33,404 bases of DNA from contig CAZDLO010000037.1 of the NCBI GenBank assembly GCA_964506325.1, positions 1-33,404 of the forward strand, read 5' to 3'. A program made the position numbers and the translations under genes. Below, in pieces: positions 1 to 8,375 of the stretch (its first letter is position 1; the number at the start of each line of letters is the position of its first letter). The notes under the pieces were generated by a model. That model ran no database searches and was not told the DNA's origin. It saw only the letters and a program-made list of their open reading frames with translations. The stretch comes from CAINVV01 sp964506325 (GTDB lineage: Bacteria > Bacteroidota > Bacteroidia > Bacteroidales > Prolixibacteraceae).

Positions 1-732
1 GCGACCAGAACGTTGCCGGACAGAAGTATGCCGAGGCCATCGATAATTTCAAGGGAGCCCTGGTGATCAAATCCGGGGATAAGGTGGCCACCGATAAACT
101 GGCCAATGCAGAACAGCTGCTGGCCAGGCTCAATGCCGACAAGGCCAAACAGGAGGCAGAATACATCCGGTTAATGGCAGCGGGCGATCAGAACGTTTCC
201 GGACAGAAGTATGCCGAAGCCATCGATAATTTCAAGGGTGCACTGAAATTAAAATCAGGTGATAGAGCGGCGACTGAAAAACTGGCCAATGCAGAACAGC
301 TGCTTGCCGGACTGAATGCAGAAAAAGCCAGGCAGGAAGCAGAGTTCGAACGTCTGCTTACGATGGGTGATCAAAATGTTGACAATATTCATTATCCGGA
401 AGCCATTGAAAATTATAAAGGTGCGTTAGCCATTAAACCCGGCGACAAAAGAGCAACGGCCAAATTGGTCAATGCGGAACAATTACTGGCCAGGCAGCAG
501 GTGGAGAAGGCTAAACAGGAGGCTGAATACAACCGTTTGATTGCCTCAGGCGATCAGAACGTGACCGGACAGAAGTTCCAGGAGGCCATCGACAATTTTA
601 AGGGAGCCTTGAAAATTAAGCCGGGCGATCCGGTTGCCATTTCCAGGTTGGCAGACGCTGAAAAATTACTGGCGTCGTTAATTGCAGAAAAGCAGAGAAA
701 AGAGATGGAATTAAGGCTCCTTGCCGAAAAGC
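1..732 (+). repeat. Four tandem 183-bp (61-codon) repeats inside the TPR-like gene
   Basis: Units begin at 1, 184, 367 and 550 with GCGACCAGAA / GCGATCAGAA / GTGATCAAAA / GCGATCAGAA, giving exact 183-bp spacing. Units 1, 2 and 4 are close at the nucleotide level around GATCAGAACG...GGACAGAAG; unit 3 is more diverged. The phase is a whole number of codons, so copy number can change without a frameshift. Confidence 0.9.
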
Positions 733-1457
733 AGAGTAAATACAAGGATTTGATATCCGGGGCTGATCAATTATTCAAGAGCCTGTCTTATAATGACTCA
801 AAAAGGCAATACCAGGAAGCAATTAAGGTCATTGATACAGAGAAGTATCCCAAAGACAGAATTGTTGAGATTGATTCAATCATGGCCAAAATTGAAGCCG
901 ACAGGATCTTGGCCAAAAAGAAGGCGGAAGAATTAATTAAATTGCAGGGAGAAGGGAGCTACCTGAAAAATATTGAAGCAGGTGATGCCAGCTATAAGAA
1001 ATCCCTTTGGACAGTGGCGGTATTTTATTACCAGGAGGCCTTGAAATTTAAAGCTTCGGATAAATATGCCCTTGAACGAATTGACAATTGCAACAAGATG
1101 GTAGACAGCAATATTACGGCAGAAAAAATGCAGGAATATGCCTCGTATGTACAACGTGCAAATGATGATCTGCAGGCAAAGAAATATAGTTCAGCCCGTT
1201 TTTACTACCGTAAAGCCAATGAAATTCTTCCCTGGGAAAATTACCCTGTGGAACAATTGAAGGTCGTAGAAAAAGTGATCACTACCTCAGGTTTGTCAGG
1301 GGTTGATGCACAGTTTTTTGATGCGATAAAAAAGGCGGATGATGCAATGGCCCTGAAGAATTTTGCAATTGCCAGGTTCTACTATCAAATGGCCATTTCA
1401 ATTAAGCCGGAAGAGGAATATCCCAAACAACAATTAAAACGATTATCTGCCGAATAG
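1..1457 (+). CDS. TPR-like repeat protein, 5' truncated
   Basis: The reading frame is open to the left window edge, so only the C-terminal ~484 residues are seen. The first part consists of 61-residue units, each with a helix-rich core (GDQNV..QKYAEAIDNFKGAL, then a LANAEQLL stretch) and a charged EKAKQEAEY linker likely to be helical or coiled coil. These cores resemble tetratricopeptide repeats, with small and aromatic residues at TPR-like spacing. After about residue 250 the units diverge into looser versions (for example YQEALKFKASDKYA and FYYRKANEILP). No signal peptide or anchor is visible because the N-terminus is missing. The gene ends 118 bp before nuoA and is probably not part of that operon. 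Function is unknown; a scaffold or protein-binding role is inferred from the repeats only. Confidence 0.8.
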   Translation, partial: DQNVAGQKYAEAIDNFKGALVIKSGDKVATDKLANAEQLLARLNADKAKQEAEYIRLMAAGDQNVSGQKYAEAIDNFKGALKLKSGDRAATEKLANAEQLLAGLNAEKARQEAEFERLLTMGDQNVDNIHYPEAIENYKGALAIKPGDKRATAKLVNAEQLLARQQVEKAKQEAEYNRLIASGDQNVTGQKFQEAIDNFKGALKIKPGDPVAISRLADAEKLLASLIAEKQRKEMELRLLAEKQSKYKDLISGADQLFKSLSYNDSKRQYQEAIKVIDTEKYPKDRIVEIDSIMAKIEADRILAKKKAEELIKLQGEGSYLKNIEAGDASYKKSLWTVAVFYYQEALKFKASDKYALERIDNCNKMVDSNITAEKMQEYASYVQRANDDLQAKKYSSARFYYRKANEILPWENYPVEQLKVVEKVITTSGLSGVDAQFFDAIKKADDAMALKNFAIARFYYQMAISIKPEEEYPKQQLKRLSAE

Positions 1458-1515
1458 TAAAACCATTTAGCTTGGTTTTCGTAGTAAAAAATGGACATCA
1501 GTATATCTGAAAACT

Positions 1516-1558
1516 ATTGCAGGCGTTCGTTTGCTAATTTATTTGACCCGGAAATTTG
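1516..1558 (+). promoter_or_regulatory. Weak candidate promoter upstream of nuoA
   Basis: The 118-bp gap before nuoA contains two imperfect matches to the Bacteroidota TTTG-N19-TAnnTTTG promoter: TTTATTTG at 1538-1545 with ATTG at 1516-1519, and GAAATTTG at 1551-1558 with TTTG at 1530-1533 (spacing 17). Each has one mismatch in the -7 element. The long unidirectional operon starts here, so a promoter is expected, but the exact one is not decided by the sequence. Confidence 0.25.
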
Positions 1559-1575
1559 ATACAATCATTATCTGA

Positions 1576-1968
1576 ATGAGTGAAAAAATATATATACCAG
1601 CCGATTATATTCCCATACTGATCCAGTCATTGGTTGCTTTTGGATTTGTTGCGTTGACGATGTTTGCAACACACTTTATTGCAAGCAAAAGAAAAAGAAT
1701 CAGGACTTTGCGCAAAGACGAAAACTTTGAGTGCGGAATTGAAGTCCAGGGCAATGCGAGGTTTCCATTTTCAGTAAAATATTTTTTGGTTGCCATATTG
1801 TTCGTGCTTTTTGACGTTGAAATAATATTTTTTTATCCCTGGGCCATCAACTTCCTGACCATGGAATGGAGGGAATTTTTCGCAATGTTGCTGTTTGTTG
1901 CACTGCTTCTTTTTGGGTTTTATTACATCTACGAAAAAGGGGCTTTGGATTGGAACAACGACGAATAA
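1576..1968 (+). CDS. nuoA: NADH-quinone oxidoreductase subunit A
   Basis: A 130-residue membrane subunit of complex I, near the quinone-site/membrane-arm junction. It shows three hydrophobic segments (about residues 9-32, 65-88 and 94-118). The family signature is clear: ECGIE after the first helix, then RFPFSVKYFLVAILFVLFD with the conserved acidic residues in FDVEIIFFYPWA. Length is normal for NuoA. It is the first gene of the complex I operon, 21 bp upstream of nuoB. The start ATG is preceded by an AT-rich stretch without a Shine-Dalgarno site, normal for Bacteroidota. Confidence 0.96.
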   Translation: MSEKIYIPADYIPILIQSLVAFGFVALTMFATHFIASKRKRIRTLRKDENFECGIEVQGNARFPFSVKYFLVAILFVLFDVEIIFFYPWAINFLTMEWREFFAMLLFVALLLFGFYYIYEKGALDWNNDE

Positions 1969-1989
1969 CAAAATTTTTAAATATTTGAC

Positions 1990-2532
1990 ATGTCGCAATA
2001 TAATACTGTCGATCCGCCGGAGGGATATTCTGCTCCCGGATTTTTTGCCACTTCTCTGGACAGGGTAGTGGGCCTGGCCAGGAAAAATTCAATCTGGCCG
2101 TTGCCATTTGCCACATCTTGTTGCGGAATAGAATTTATGGCCACGATGGGTGCCAATTATGATCTTGCACGATTTGGCTCGGAAAGATTGAGTTTTTCAC
2201 CCAGGCAGGCTGATCTGTTGATGGTTATGGGTACCATCGCAAAGAAAATGGGACCCATTGTCAACCAGGTTTATGAACAAATGGCTGAACCACGTTGGGT
2301 GATGGCCGTAGGAGCCTGTGCCTCCAGTGGCGGAATATTTGACACCTACAGTGTCCTCCAGGGAATTGACAAGGTGGTTCCGGTTGACGTATATGTTCCG
2401 GGGTGTCCGCCACGACCGGAACAAATCATTGATGGCTTCATGAAAATCCAGGAGCTGGTCGGTAACGAGTCATTGAGAAGAAGATACTCTCCTGAATACC
2501 GCGAACTTTTGGAAAAATACGGAATTAAATAA
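1990..2532 (+). CDS. nuoB: NADH-quinone oxidoreductase subunit B
   Basis: A 180-residue peripheral-arm subunit that binds cluster N2, the last Fe-S centre before quinone. All four expected cysteines are present: the adjacent pair C44-C45 in TSCCGIEF, C110 in GACASSGGIF, and C139 in VPGCPPRPEQ. The RFGSERLSFSPRQADLL block is typical. It lies 21 bp after nuoA and 3 bp before nuoC. This intact copy is a useful reference for the degenerate paralogue at 30097-30849, which has lost most of these ligands. Confidence 0.97.
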   Translation: MSQYNTVDPPEGYSAPGFFATSLDRVVGLARKNSIWPLPFATSCCGIEFMATMGANYDLARFGSERLSFSPRQADLLMVMGTIAKKMGPIVNQVYEQMAEPRWVMAVGACASSGGIFDTYSVLQGIDKVVPVDVYVPGCPPRPEQIIDGFMKIQELVGNESLRRRYSPEYRELLEKYGIK

Positions 2533-2535
2533 ATT

Positions 2536-3024
2536 ATGGAGCTACAATTGATTCAAAGCAAATTGCAGGAAAAATTCCCGGCAGATATTTTATCGGTTGA
2601 TGAAAGCTCAGATATTCATACTTTAACCATTGATAAGGCCTGTATCATTGATTTCATCAAATTTCTTAAAGATGATCTGGGTTTTCAGTTTCTTACAGAC
2701 CTTTGCGGTATTCATTATCCCGGCCAGCAGCTTGCACTGGGTGTCGTATATCACCTTCACAATTTCCGTACTAATCTGAGAATCAGGGTTAAAACCTTTA
2801 CTTCTGAAGAGAAGCCTGAAATTGACAGTATCACTGAAATATTTTCAGCTGCCAACTGGATGGAGCGTGAAACTTACGATTTTTTTGGAATTATATTTTT
2901 AAATCATCCGAATCTGATCAGGATTCTGAATGTTGAATACCTGGATTATTTTCCGCTAAGGAAGGAATTCCCGCTGGAGGATCAAACAAGGACGGACAAG
3001 GACGATCGATTTTTTGGAAGATAA
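2536..3024 (+). CDS. nuoC: NADH-quinone oxidoreductase subunit C
   Basis: A 162-residue 30-kDa-type subunit of the peripheral arm without cofactors. The signature WMERETYDFFGIIFLNHPNL (about residues 113-132) followed by RIL and YFPLRKEFPLED is diagnostic. It is a separate gene, 3 bp after nuoB and 6 bp before nuoD, unlike the fused nuoCD of enterobacteria and gut Bacteroides. The protein ends shortly after FFGR with no tail. Confidence 0.96.
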   Translation: MELQLIQSKLQEKFPADILSVDESSDIHTLTIDKACIIDFIKFLKDDLGFQFLTDLCGIHYPGQQLALGVVYHLHNFRTNLRIRVKTFTSEEKPEIDSITEIFSAANWMERETYDFFGIIFLNHPNLIRILNVEYLDYFPLRKEFPLEDQTRTDKDDRFFGR

Positions 3025-3030
3025 CCATAT

Positions 3031-4245
3031 ATGGAAAATTTAGGTAAAGAGCATATAATTGTCAGGCCTGAAGATTATGACAAACACTTCAGCACACTGA
3101 ACCTGGGCCCCACCCATCCGGCAACGCATGGGATTTTCCAAAACATACTGACAATGAATGGGGAGTCCATCGTTTCGACGGAACAAACCATCGGATACAT
3201 CCACCGTGCCTTTGAAAAATTAGCGGAGAGACGTGCATTTTATCAGGTTACAACCCTGACAGACCGGTTGAATTATTGCTCTTCTCCCATCAACAATATT
3301 GGATGGCAAATGACAGTCGAAAAGCTTTTGGGTGTTGAAACTTCCAAACGCATCGACTACATGAGAATAATAATCATGGAATTGGCCCGGATTTCTGATC
3401 ATCTCATCTGCAACAGTGTCGTTGGTGTAGATAGCGGCGCACTCACAGGGTTTGTTTATGTTTTTCAGGAGAGAGAAAAAATATACGAGATTTATGAAGA
3501 GATTTGCGGTGCCCGCCTCACAACAAACCTGGGAAGAATAGGAGGCTTCGAGAGAGATTTCACCCCATCTGTAACCAGGAAAATCAAAGATTTTGTAGAC
3601 AATCTTCCAAAGGTCATCAGACAATTTGAAAAATTGTTGCTTCGAAACAGAATTTTCATGGATCGCACCATAAACGTTGGCGGAATTTCTGCTGAACGTG
3701 CTTTGAATTATGGATTTACCGGCCCTTGTTTAAGGGCTGCCGGGGTAGATTACGACGTCAGGGCCATGAATCCGTATTCGTCCTACAACGATTTTGACTT
3801 TACGATACCAATAGGCACCAATGGCGATACGTATGACAGATTTTGTGTCAGGCAGGAAGAGATATGGCAAAGTATCACACTGGTGAAAAATGCATTGGAG
3901 AACTTACCGGAAGGCAATTTTCACATGGATGTTCCGGAATTCTATCTCCCTGACAAGGAGGATGTGTACAGCAAGATGGAATCCCTTATATGGCATTTTA
4001 AGATTGTGATGGGAGAGGTGGATGTTCCTGTCGGTGAGGTATATCATTCTGTCGAGGGTGGTAATGGAGAACTTGGGTTTTACCTGGTCAGTGATGGCGG
4101 GAGAACGCCTTACAGGCTTCATTTCAGGCGCCCGTGCTTTGTTTATTACCAGGCATTTCCTGAAATGATCAGGGGGTCTTTTCTTTCAGATGCAATTCTT
4201 ACCATGAGCAGTATGAATGTTATTGCAGGGGAACTGGATGCTTAG
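3031..4245 (+). CDS. nuoD: NADH-quinone oxidoreductase subunit D
   Basis: A 404-residue 49-kDa-type subunit that forms the quinone cavity with NuoB. It carries LGPTHPATHG near the N-terminus (quinone-site loop with the conserved His), IGYIHRAFEKLAE, and the C-terminal SFLSDAILTMSSMNVIAGELDA. The family descends from the [NiFe]-hydrogenase large subunit but has no Ni-ligand cysteines, as expected. Length is normal. It lies 6 bp after nuoC; 63 bp of AT-rich DNA separate it from nuoE, with a weak ATTATG/CATAAT hairpin at about 4268-4285. Confidence 0.97.
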   Translation: MENLGKEHIIVRPEDYDKHFSTLNLGPTHPATHGIFQNILTMNGESIVSTEQTIGYIHRAFEKLAERRAFYQVTTLTDRLNYCSSPINNIGWQMTVEKLLGVETSKRIDYMRIIIMELARISDHLICNSVVGVDSGALTGFVYVFQEREKIYEIYEEICGARLTTNLGRIGGFERDFTPSVTRKIKDFVDNLPKVIRQFEKLLLRNRIFMDRTINVGGISAERALNYGFTGPCLRAAGVDYDVRAMNPYSSYNDFDFTIPIGTNGDTYDRFCVRQEEIWQSITLVKNALENLPEGNFHMDVPEFYLPDKEDVYSKMESLIWHFKIVMGEVDVPVGEVYHSVEGGNGELGFYLVSDGGRTPYRLHFRRPCFVYYQAFPEMIRGSFLSDAILTMSSMNVIAGELDA

Positions 4246-4308
4246 ATTAGATAAATTATGTATTATGTTATTCATAATCTGATTGTTATTAAATAGTAGG
4301 GATTAAAA

Positions 4309-4909
4309 ATGTTGGATAAAAAGATAAATCATCCGCTTCACGGGAAGAAAAACACTGCAGTTGCCTTTTCCGCTGAAACACTGGTTAAAGTGCATCAGAT
4401 AATTGCGAGATTTCCCGCAGGCAGGGAGAAGTCTGCCTTACTGCCTTTACTCCACATTGCGCAGGAGGAATTTAATGGTTTCCTAAGCGTTGATGCAATG
4501 GATTATATTGCCGGGCTGCTTAATATACAGCCTATTGAAGTTTATGAAGTAGCTACTTTCTATTCCCAGTACTATCTTGACCCTGTGGGAAAATATGTGA
4601 TAGAAATATGCAGGACCGGTCCCTGTGCTATTTGTGGCGGAGAAAAAATACAGTCTTACCTGGAGGAGAAGCTGAACATCAGGACAGGTGAAACAACCCC
4701 GGACGGGCTTTTTACACTTAAAGNNNNNNNNNNNNNNNNNNNNNNNNNNNNNNCTCGGGTCATGCGGTTCAGCCCCGGTAATGCAGGTCAATACCGAGTT
4801 CTATGAGTTTTTAACCCAAGAAAAAATCGATACAATCCTGGCTGATTTGTCCAAGAATGCAAAAGTTGAAAAGCCCGAAAAATCAAAATGGATAGAAAAA
4901 TTCTTCTGA
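4309..4909 (+). CDS. nuoE: NADH-quinone oxidoreductase subunit E (crosses a run of N)
   Basis: The 24-kDa [2Fe-2S] (N1a) subunit of the NADH module. Upstream of the N-run it reads in frame 1 through C101 and C106 (EICRTGPCAICGG) to GLFTLK. Downstream it reads in frame 2 from LGSCGSAPVMQVN to the stop TGA at 4907-4909. The family consensus across this site is FTLK-EVEC-LGSC, so the missing stretch should be the rest of Glu plus Val-Glu-Cys, about 11 bases instead of 30 N. The third cluster cysteine therefore lies in the gap. The frame difference fits a placeholder of wrong length, not a real frameshift. The 3' end overlaps nuoF by 22 bp. Confidence 0.93.
4724..4753. other. Assembly gap (30 N) inside nuoE
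   Basis: Thirty consecutive N. The flanks belong to the same nuoE gene but differ by one in reading phase. Protein-family continuity predicts about 11 real bases, so the gap size is nominal. Confidence 0.98.
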
Positions 4910-6234
4910 ATAACATTGCTGTTCCTGGCATTCGGTCGTATGAAGTGTATCGATCCACCGGCGGTTACCTGTCGGTAGAGAAAGCATTGAAAAAGATGAC
5001 CCCTGATGAGGTGGTTGAAGAGGTGAAACTTTCAGGGATCAGGGGGCGCGGAGGTGCTGGATTTCCTGCCGGCATGAAATGGAGCTTCCTGGACAAAAAG
5101 TCCGGAAACCCACGCTATTTGATTTGTAACGCGGATGAGAGTGAGCCGGGTACCTTCAAGGATCGCTATTTAATGGAGAAAATTCCGCATCTCTTGATTG
5201 AAGGTATGATATGTTCTTGTTACGCCCTGGGAGCAAATACCGGCTATATCTATGTGCGCGGAGAGTACAAATATATCATCGGCATATTGAATGAAGCCAT
5301 TAATGAGGCATATCAGCATGGTTTTCTGGGTAAAAAAATTCTTGGGAGCTCATTTGATCTTGATATTCATGTGCATTCAGGTGCAGGAGCGTACATTTGC
5401 GGCGAAGAAACAGCATTGATCGAATCTCTCGAAGGAAAGCGCGGTAATCCCCGTATAAAACCTCCATTTCCTGCTGTTGTCGGGTTATACGGATGCCCTA
5501 CCGTAGTAAACAATGTTGAGACAATTGCCAATATAGGCTTTATCGTCAACCATGGTGGCAATGAATATGCCAGGTATGGAACGGGGAAAAGTACAGGAAC
5601 AAAACTGATTTCCGCCTGTGGAAACATCAACAATCCCGGGGTGTATGAAATTGAAATGGGATTGAGTGTCCGTGAATTTATTTACAGTGAAAAATACTGC
5701 GGAGGAATTAGAGACGGGAAAGAGCTGAAGGCTGTGATAGCCGGTGGTTCATCCGTGCCCATACTTCCGGGGGAGTTGATTTTACAGACTGCAGCAGGGG
5801 AGGAGCGTTTGATTACTTATGAATCACTTGCTGAAGGCGGATTTGTGAGCGGGACAGCGCTTGGCTCAGGCGGATTTATCGTCTATGACGAAGATGCCTG
5901 CATTGTGAGGAATACATGGAATCTATCAAGATTCTACCATCACGAATCCTGCGGACAATGCTCTCCCTGCAGGGAGGGAACAGGATGGATGGAAAATATC
6001 CTTCACCGTATCGAAAACGGTTTGGGTAGGACAAAAGATATCGATCTGCTGGTCAGTATTGCCAATAAAATTGAGGGCAACACCATCTGTCCGCTGGGAG
6101 ATGCTTCTGCATGGCCTGTCGCAAGTGCCATCAGGCATTTCAGGCATGAATTTGAGTTTCATGTGGAATACCCGGAGATTGTGAAAAATATTAACCATGC
6201 CCCGGTCAGGAGAGCGGTGAGCCTGGAGTCGTAA
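4888..6234 (+). CDS. nuoF: NADH-quinone oxidoreductase subunit F
   Basis: A 448-residue 51-kDa-type subunit that binds NADH, FMN and cluster N3. The glycine-rich IRGRGGAGFPAG (51-62) is the NADH-binding loop. NADESEPGTFKDR (81-93) and GAGAYICGEETALIESLEGK (165-184) form the FMN site. Cluster N3 ligands are C355, C358 and C361 in ESCGQCSPCREGTGW, and C401 in TICPLGD. Length is normal. The ATG lies inside the end of nuoE (22-bp overlap), suggesting translational coupling. A 99-bp spacer follows before nuoG. Confidence 0.97.
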   Translation: MDRKILLNNIAVPGIRSYEVYRSTGGYLSVEKALKKMTPDEVVEEVKLSGIRGRGGAGFPAGMKWSFLDKKSGNPRYLICNADESEPGTFKDRYLMEKIPHLLIEGMICSCYALGANTGYIYVRGEYKYIIGILNEAINEAYQHGFLGKKILGSSFDLDIHVHSGAGAYICGEETALIESLEGKRGNPRIKPPFPAVVGLYGCPTVVNNVETIANIGFIVNHGGNEYARYGTGKSTGTKLISACGNINNPGVYEIEMGLSVREFIYSEKYCGGIRDGKELKAVIAGGSSVPILPGELILQTAAGEERLITYESLAEGGFVSGTALGSGGFIVYDEDACIVRNTWNLSRFYHHESCGQCSPCREGTGWMENILHRIENGLGRTKDIDLLVSIANKIEGNTICPLGDASAWPVASAIRHFRHEFEFHVEYPEIVKNINHAPVRRAVSLES

Positions 6235-6333
6235 TACGAATGCAGGAAGGAACCATGGTAATTAACATTTTCCGGACTGCCTGATGGAGAACACCACATT
6301 TGAAAGAGATATTGAAAGATAAAAATACAAATA

Positions 6334-7338
6334 ATGCTAACGGTAACAATTGATAATCAAACAATTGAAGTAGAAGAAGGCACTACCATCCTTCAGGCAG
6401 CGCGATTGATTGGCGGGGCAGTTGTGCCTCCGGCCATGTGCTACTACAGCAGCCTGAAGAATTCCGGAGGTAAATGCCGGACTTGCCTGGTGAAAGTTGC
6501 ACAGGGTTCTTCCAGGGACCCGAGGCCTGTACCCAAACTTGTGGCTTCATGCAGGACACCTGTGGCGGATGGAATGGTTGTTCAGAATATTACCTCTCCT
6601 GAAGTGCTGCAAGCGAGGAAATCAATTGTGGAATTTCTACTGATTAACCACCCTCTGGATTGCCCGGTATGTGATCAGGCAGGAGAATGTGACCTTCAGA
6701 ACCTGAGTTATAACAATGGCAAAGAGGAGTCGAGGTTCGAAGAGTCAAAAAGAACATTTGAAGTTATTGATATCGGAGACAAAATACAGCTGCACATGAA
6801 CCGGTGTATCCTATGTTACCGTTGTGTGTATACTGCTGATCAGCTGACGGATAAAAGATCCCACGGAATATTGTACCGGGGAGATGCCGCAGAGATTTCC
6901 ACCTACATACAAAGTGAAATAAAAAATGAATTTTCCGGCAACATCATTGATGTTTGTCCGGTTGGAGCATTAACCGACAAGACATTCCGTTTCAAAAACC
7001 GTGTATGGTTCCTGAAACCAATGAATGCCAGCCGTTCCTGCCTGAAATGCTCCGGTAAAGTAACGGCCTGGATGAGAGGAGACGAAATTTACAGGATCAC
7101 TGGTCGCAAGGATCAGTACGGAGAAGTAGAGGAATTCATTTGCAATGAATGCAGGTTTGATAAAAAGGGTCCTGGTGACTGGACCATTGAATCACCGAGA
7201 AACATTAAACGGGCTTCTGTAATCAGTCAGAATCATTACCTGGGGGCCCAAAAGCCATCGGTTATCATTCCCCTGGAAAACAGAACAATAAGTCTGGATG
7301 ATGTAGGAAAAGAATATAACAACGAAATACAATTGTAA
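6334..7338 (+). CDS. nuoG: NADH-quinone oxidoreductase subunit G, short form
   Basis: An Fe-S subunit carrying electrons from NuoF towards NuoI. N-terminal [2Fe-2S] ligands are C36, C48, C51 and C73. The His-Cys3 [4Fe-4S] site is H106, C110, C113, C119. The next [4Fe-4S] site is C158, C161, C164 and C208 (DVCPVGALTDK). A further module has two CxxC pairs, C236/C239 and C270/C273, where larger NuoG proteins carry the molybdopterin-type Fe4S4 domain. At 334 residues the large C-terminal molybdopterin-oxidoreductase-like domain (present in ~800-900 aa NuoG) is absent. The gene ends cleanly 2 bp before nuoH, so this looks like a native short form, not a truncation. Similar short NuoG proteins are, as far as I recall, common in Bacteroidota. 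Confidence 0.93.
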   Translation: MLTVTIDNQTIEVEEGTTILQAARLIGGAVVPPAMCYYSSLKNSGGKCRTCLVKVAQGSSRDPRPVPKLVASCRTPVADGMVVQNITSPEVLQARKSIVEFLLINHPLDCPVCDQAGECDLQNLSYNNGKEESRFEESKRTFEVIDIGDKIQLHMNRCILCYRCVYTADQLTDKRSHGILYRGDAAEISTYIQSEIKNEFSGNIIDVCPVGALTDKTFRFKNRVWFLKPMNASRSCLKCSGKVTAWMRGDEIYRITGRKDQYGEVEEFICNECRFDKKGPGDWTIESPRNIKRASVISQNHYLGAQKPSVIIPLENRTISLDDVGKEYNNEIQL

Positions 7339-7340
7339 TT

Positions 7341-8372
7341 ATGGATGGCAATTACATCCTTTCTAAATTGGTGCTGGCATCTGTCATTCTGTTGATAAGC
7401 CTGATTGTTGCCATGTATTCCACATTGCTGGAAAGAAAAGTGGCCGGCTTTTTCCAGGATCGTCTGGGCCCCAACAGGGCAGGGCCTTATGGACTACTTC
7501 AGCCATTGGCCGACGGGCTCAAACTCTTTTACAAAGAGGAATTTATGCCGGGTACTGCCGACAAATTCCTGTACCTTCTTGGACCGATGCTGACAATGAT
7601 GATCGCCCTCCTTACAAGTGCAGTGATTCCCTGGGGAAACAGTTTTATCATCGGCGGCACCGAGTACAGCCTGCAGGTAGCGGATGTTAATGTGGGTGTC
7701 CTGTATGTTTTCGCTATTCTTTCAATGGGAGTCTATGGCATAATGATCGGCGGCTGGGCATCAAACAACAAATACGCCCTTATTGGTGCTGTACGTGCTG
7801 CGTCGCAGATGATCAGTTACGAATTGGCAATGAGCATGTCCATCATAGCTATTGTGATGATGAGCGGAACACTGAGCCTCAGAACAATTGTGGAGCAACA
7901 ACATGGAATGGACTGGAATGTCTGGTACCAGCCATTTGGTTTCCTGATCTTTTTAATTTGTGCATTCGCCGAGTGTAACCGTTCGCCGTTCGATCTGCCG
8001 GAGTGTGAGACTGAACTGATAGGGGGTTATCACACCGAATACAGCAGTATGAAGCTGGGTTTTTACCTGTTCGCTGAATATATCAACATGTTCATTTCAT
8101 CTGCGATGATTGCAACCTTGTTTTTCGGAGGATATAATTTTCCCTTTATGGACGATCTTAACCTTTCTCACAATGCCTTGACAATCATTGGTTCAATGGT
8201 TTTATTCCTGAAGATTGCATTTTTCATATTCTTTTTCATGTGGGTTCGTTGGACTTTGCCGCGATTCCGCTATGATCAGCTGATGCGTCTGGGATGGAAA
8301 ACGCTGTTACCGTTGGCAATTGTCAACATTCTGATAACGGGATTTGTTATCATGGTAAAAAATCACATGTAA
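7341..8372 (+). CDS. nuoH: NADH-quinone oxidoreductase subunit H
   Basis: A 343-residue, multi-helix membrane subunit at the quinone-entry site. Diagnostic motifs are LERKVAGFFQDRLGPNRAGP and LQPLADGLKLFYKEEFMP near the N-terminus, and the cytoplasmic loop AECNRSPFDLPECETELIGG followed by YSSMKLGFYLFAEY. The acidic residues in this loop are those proposed to couple quinone chemistry to proton transfer. It begins 2 bp after nuoG and ends 3 bp before nuoI. Confidence 0.97.
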   Translation: MDGNYILSKLVLASVILLISLIVAMYSTLLERKVAGFFQDRLGPNRAGPYGLLQPLADGLKLFYKEEFMPGTADKFLYLLGPMLTMMIALLTSAVIPWGNSFIIGGTEYSLQVADVNVGVLYVFAILSMGVYGIMIGGWASNNKYALIGAVRAASQMISYELAMSMSIIAIVMMSGTLSLRTIVEQQHGMDWNVWYQPFGFLIFLICAFAECNRSPFDLPECETELIGGYHTEYSSMKLGFYLFAEYINMFISSAMIATLFFGGYNFPFMDDLNLSHNALTIIGSMVLFLKIAFFIFFFMWVRWTLPRFRYDQLMRLGWKTLLPLAIVNILITGFVIMVKNHM

Positions 8373-8375
8373 ACT

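Noticed and set aside
3220..3624. 134-codon antisense ORF in nuoD
   Set aside because: A shadow of nuoD's codon pattern; no recognisable protein features and wholly inside a well-conserved gene.
4268..4285. ATTATG-TTATT-CATAAT hairpin between nuoD and nuoE as a terminator
   Set aside because: The stem is all weak pairs, no T-tract follows, and the operon continues with nuoE.
4688..4909. Separate small gene after the N-run
   Set aside because: Its C-terminal residues (LGSCGSAPVMQVN onward) are the end of NuoE; the separate frame is caused by the nominal 30-N gap.
6334..7338. NuoG as a truncated pseudogene
   Set aside because: All cluster ligands are intact, the stop is 2 bp from nuoH with normal operon spacing, and no remnant of the missing domain is seen downstream.
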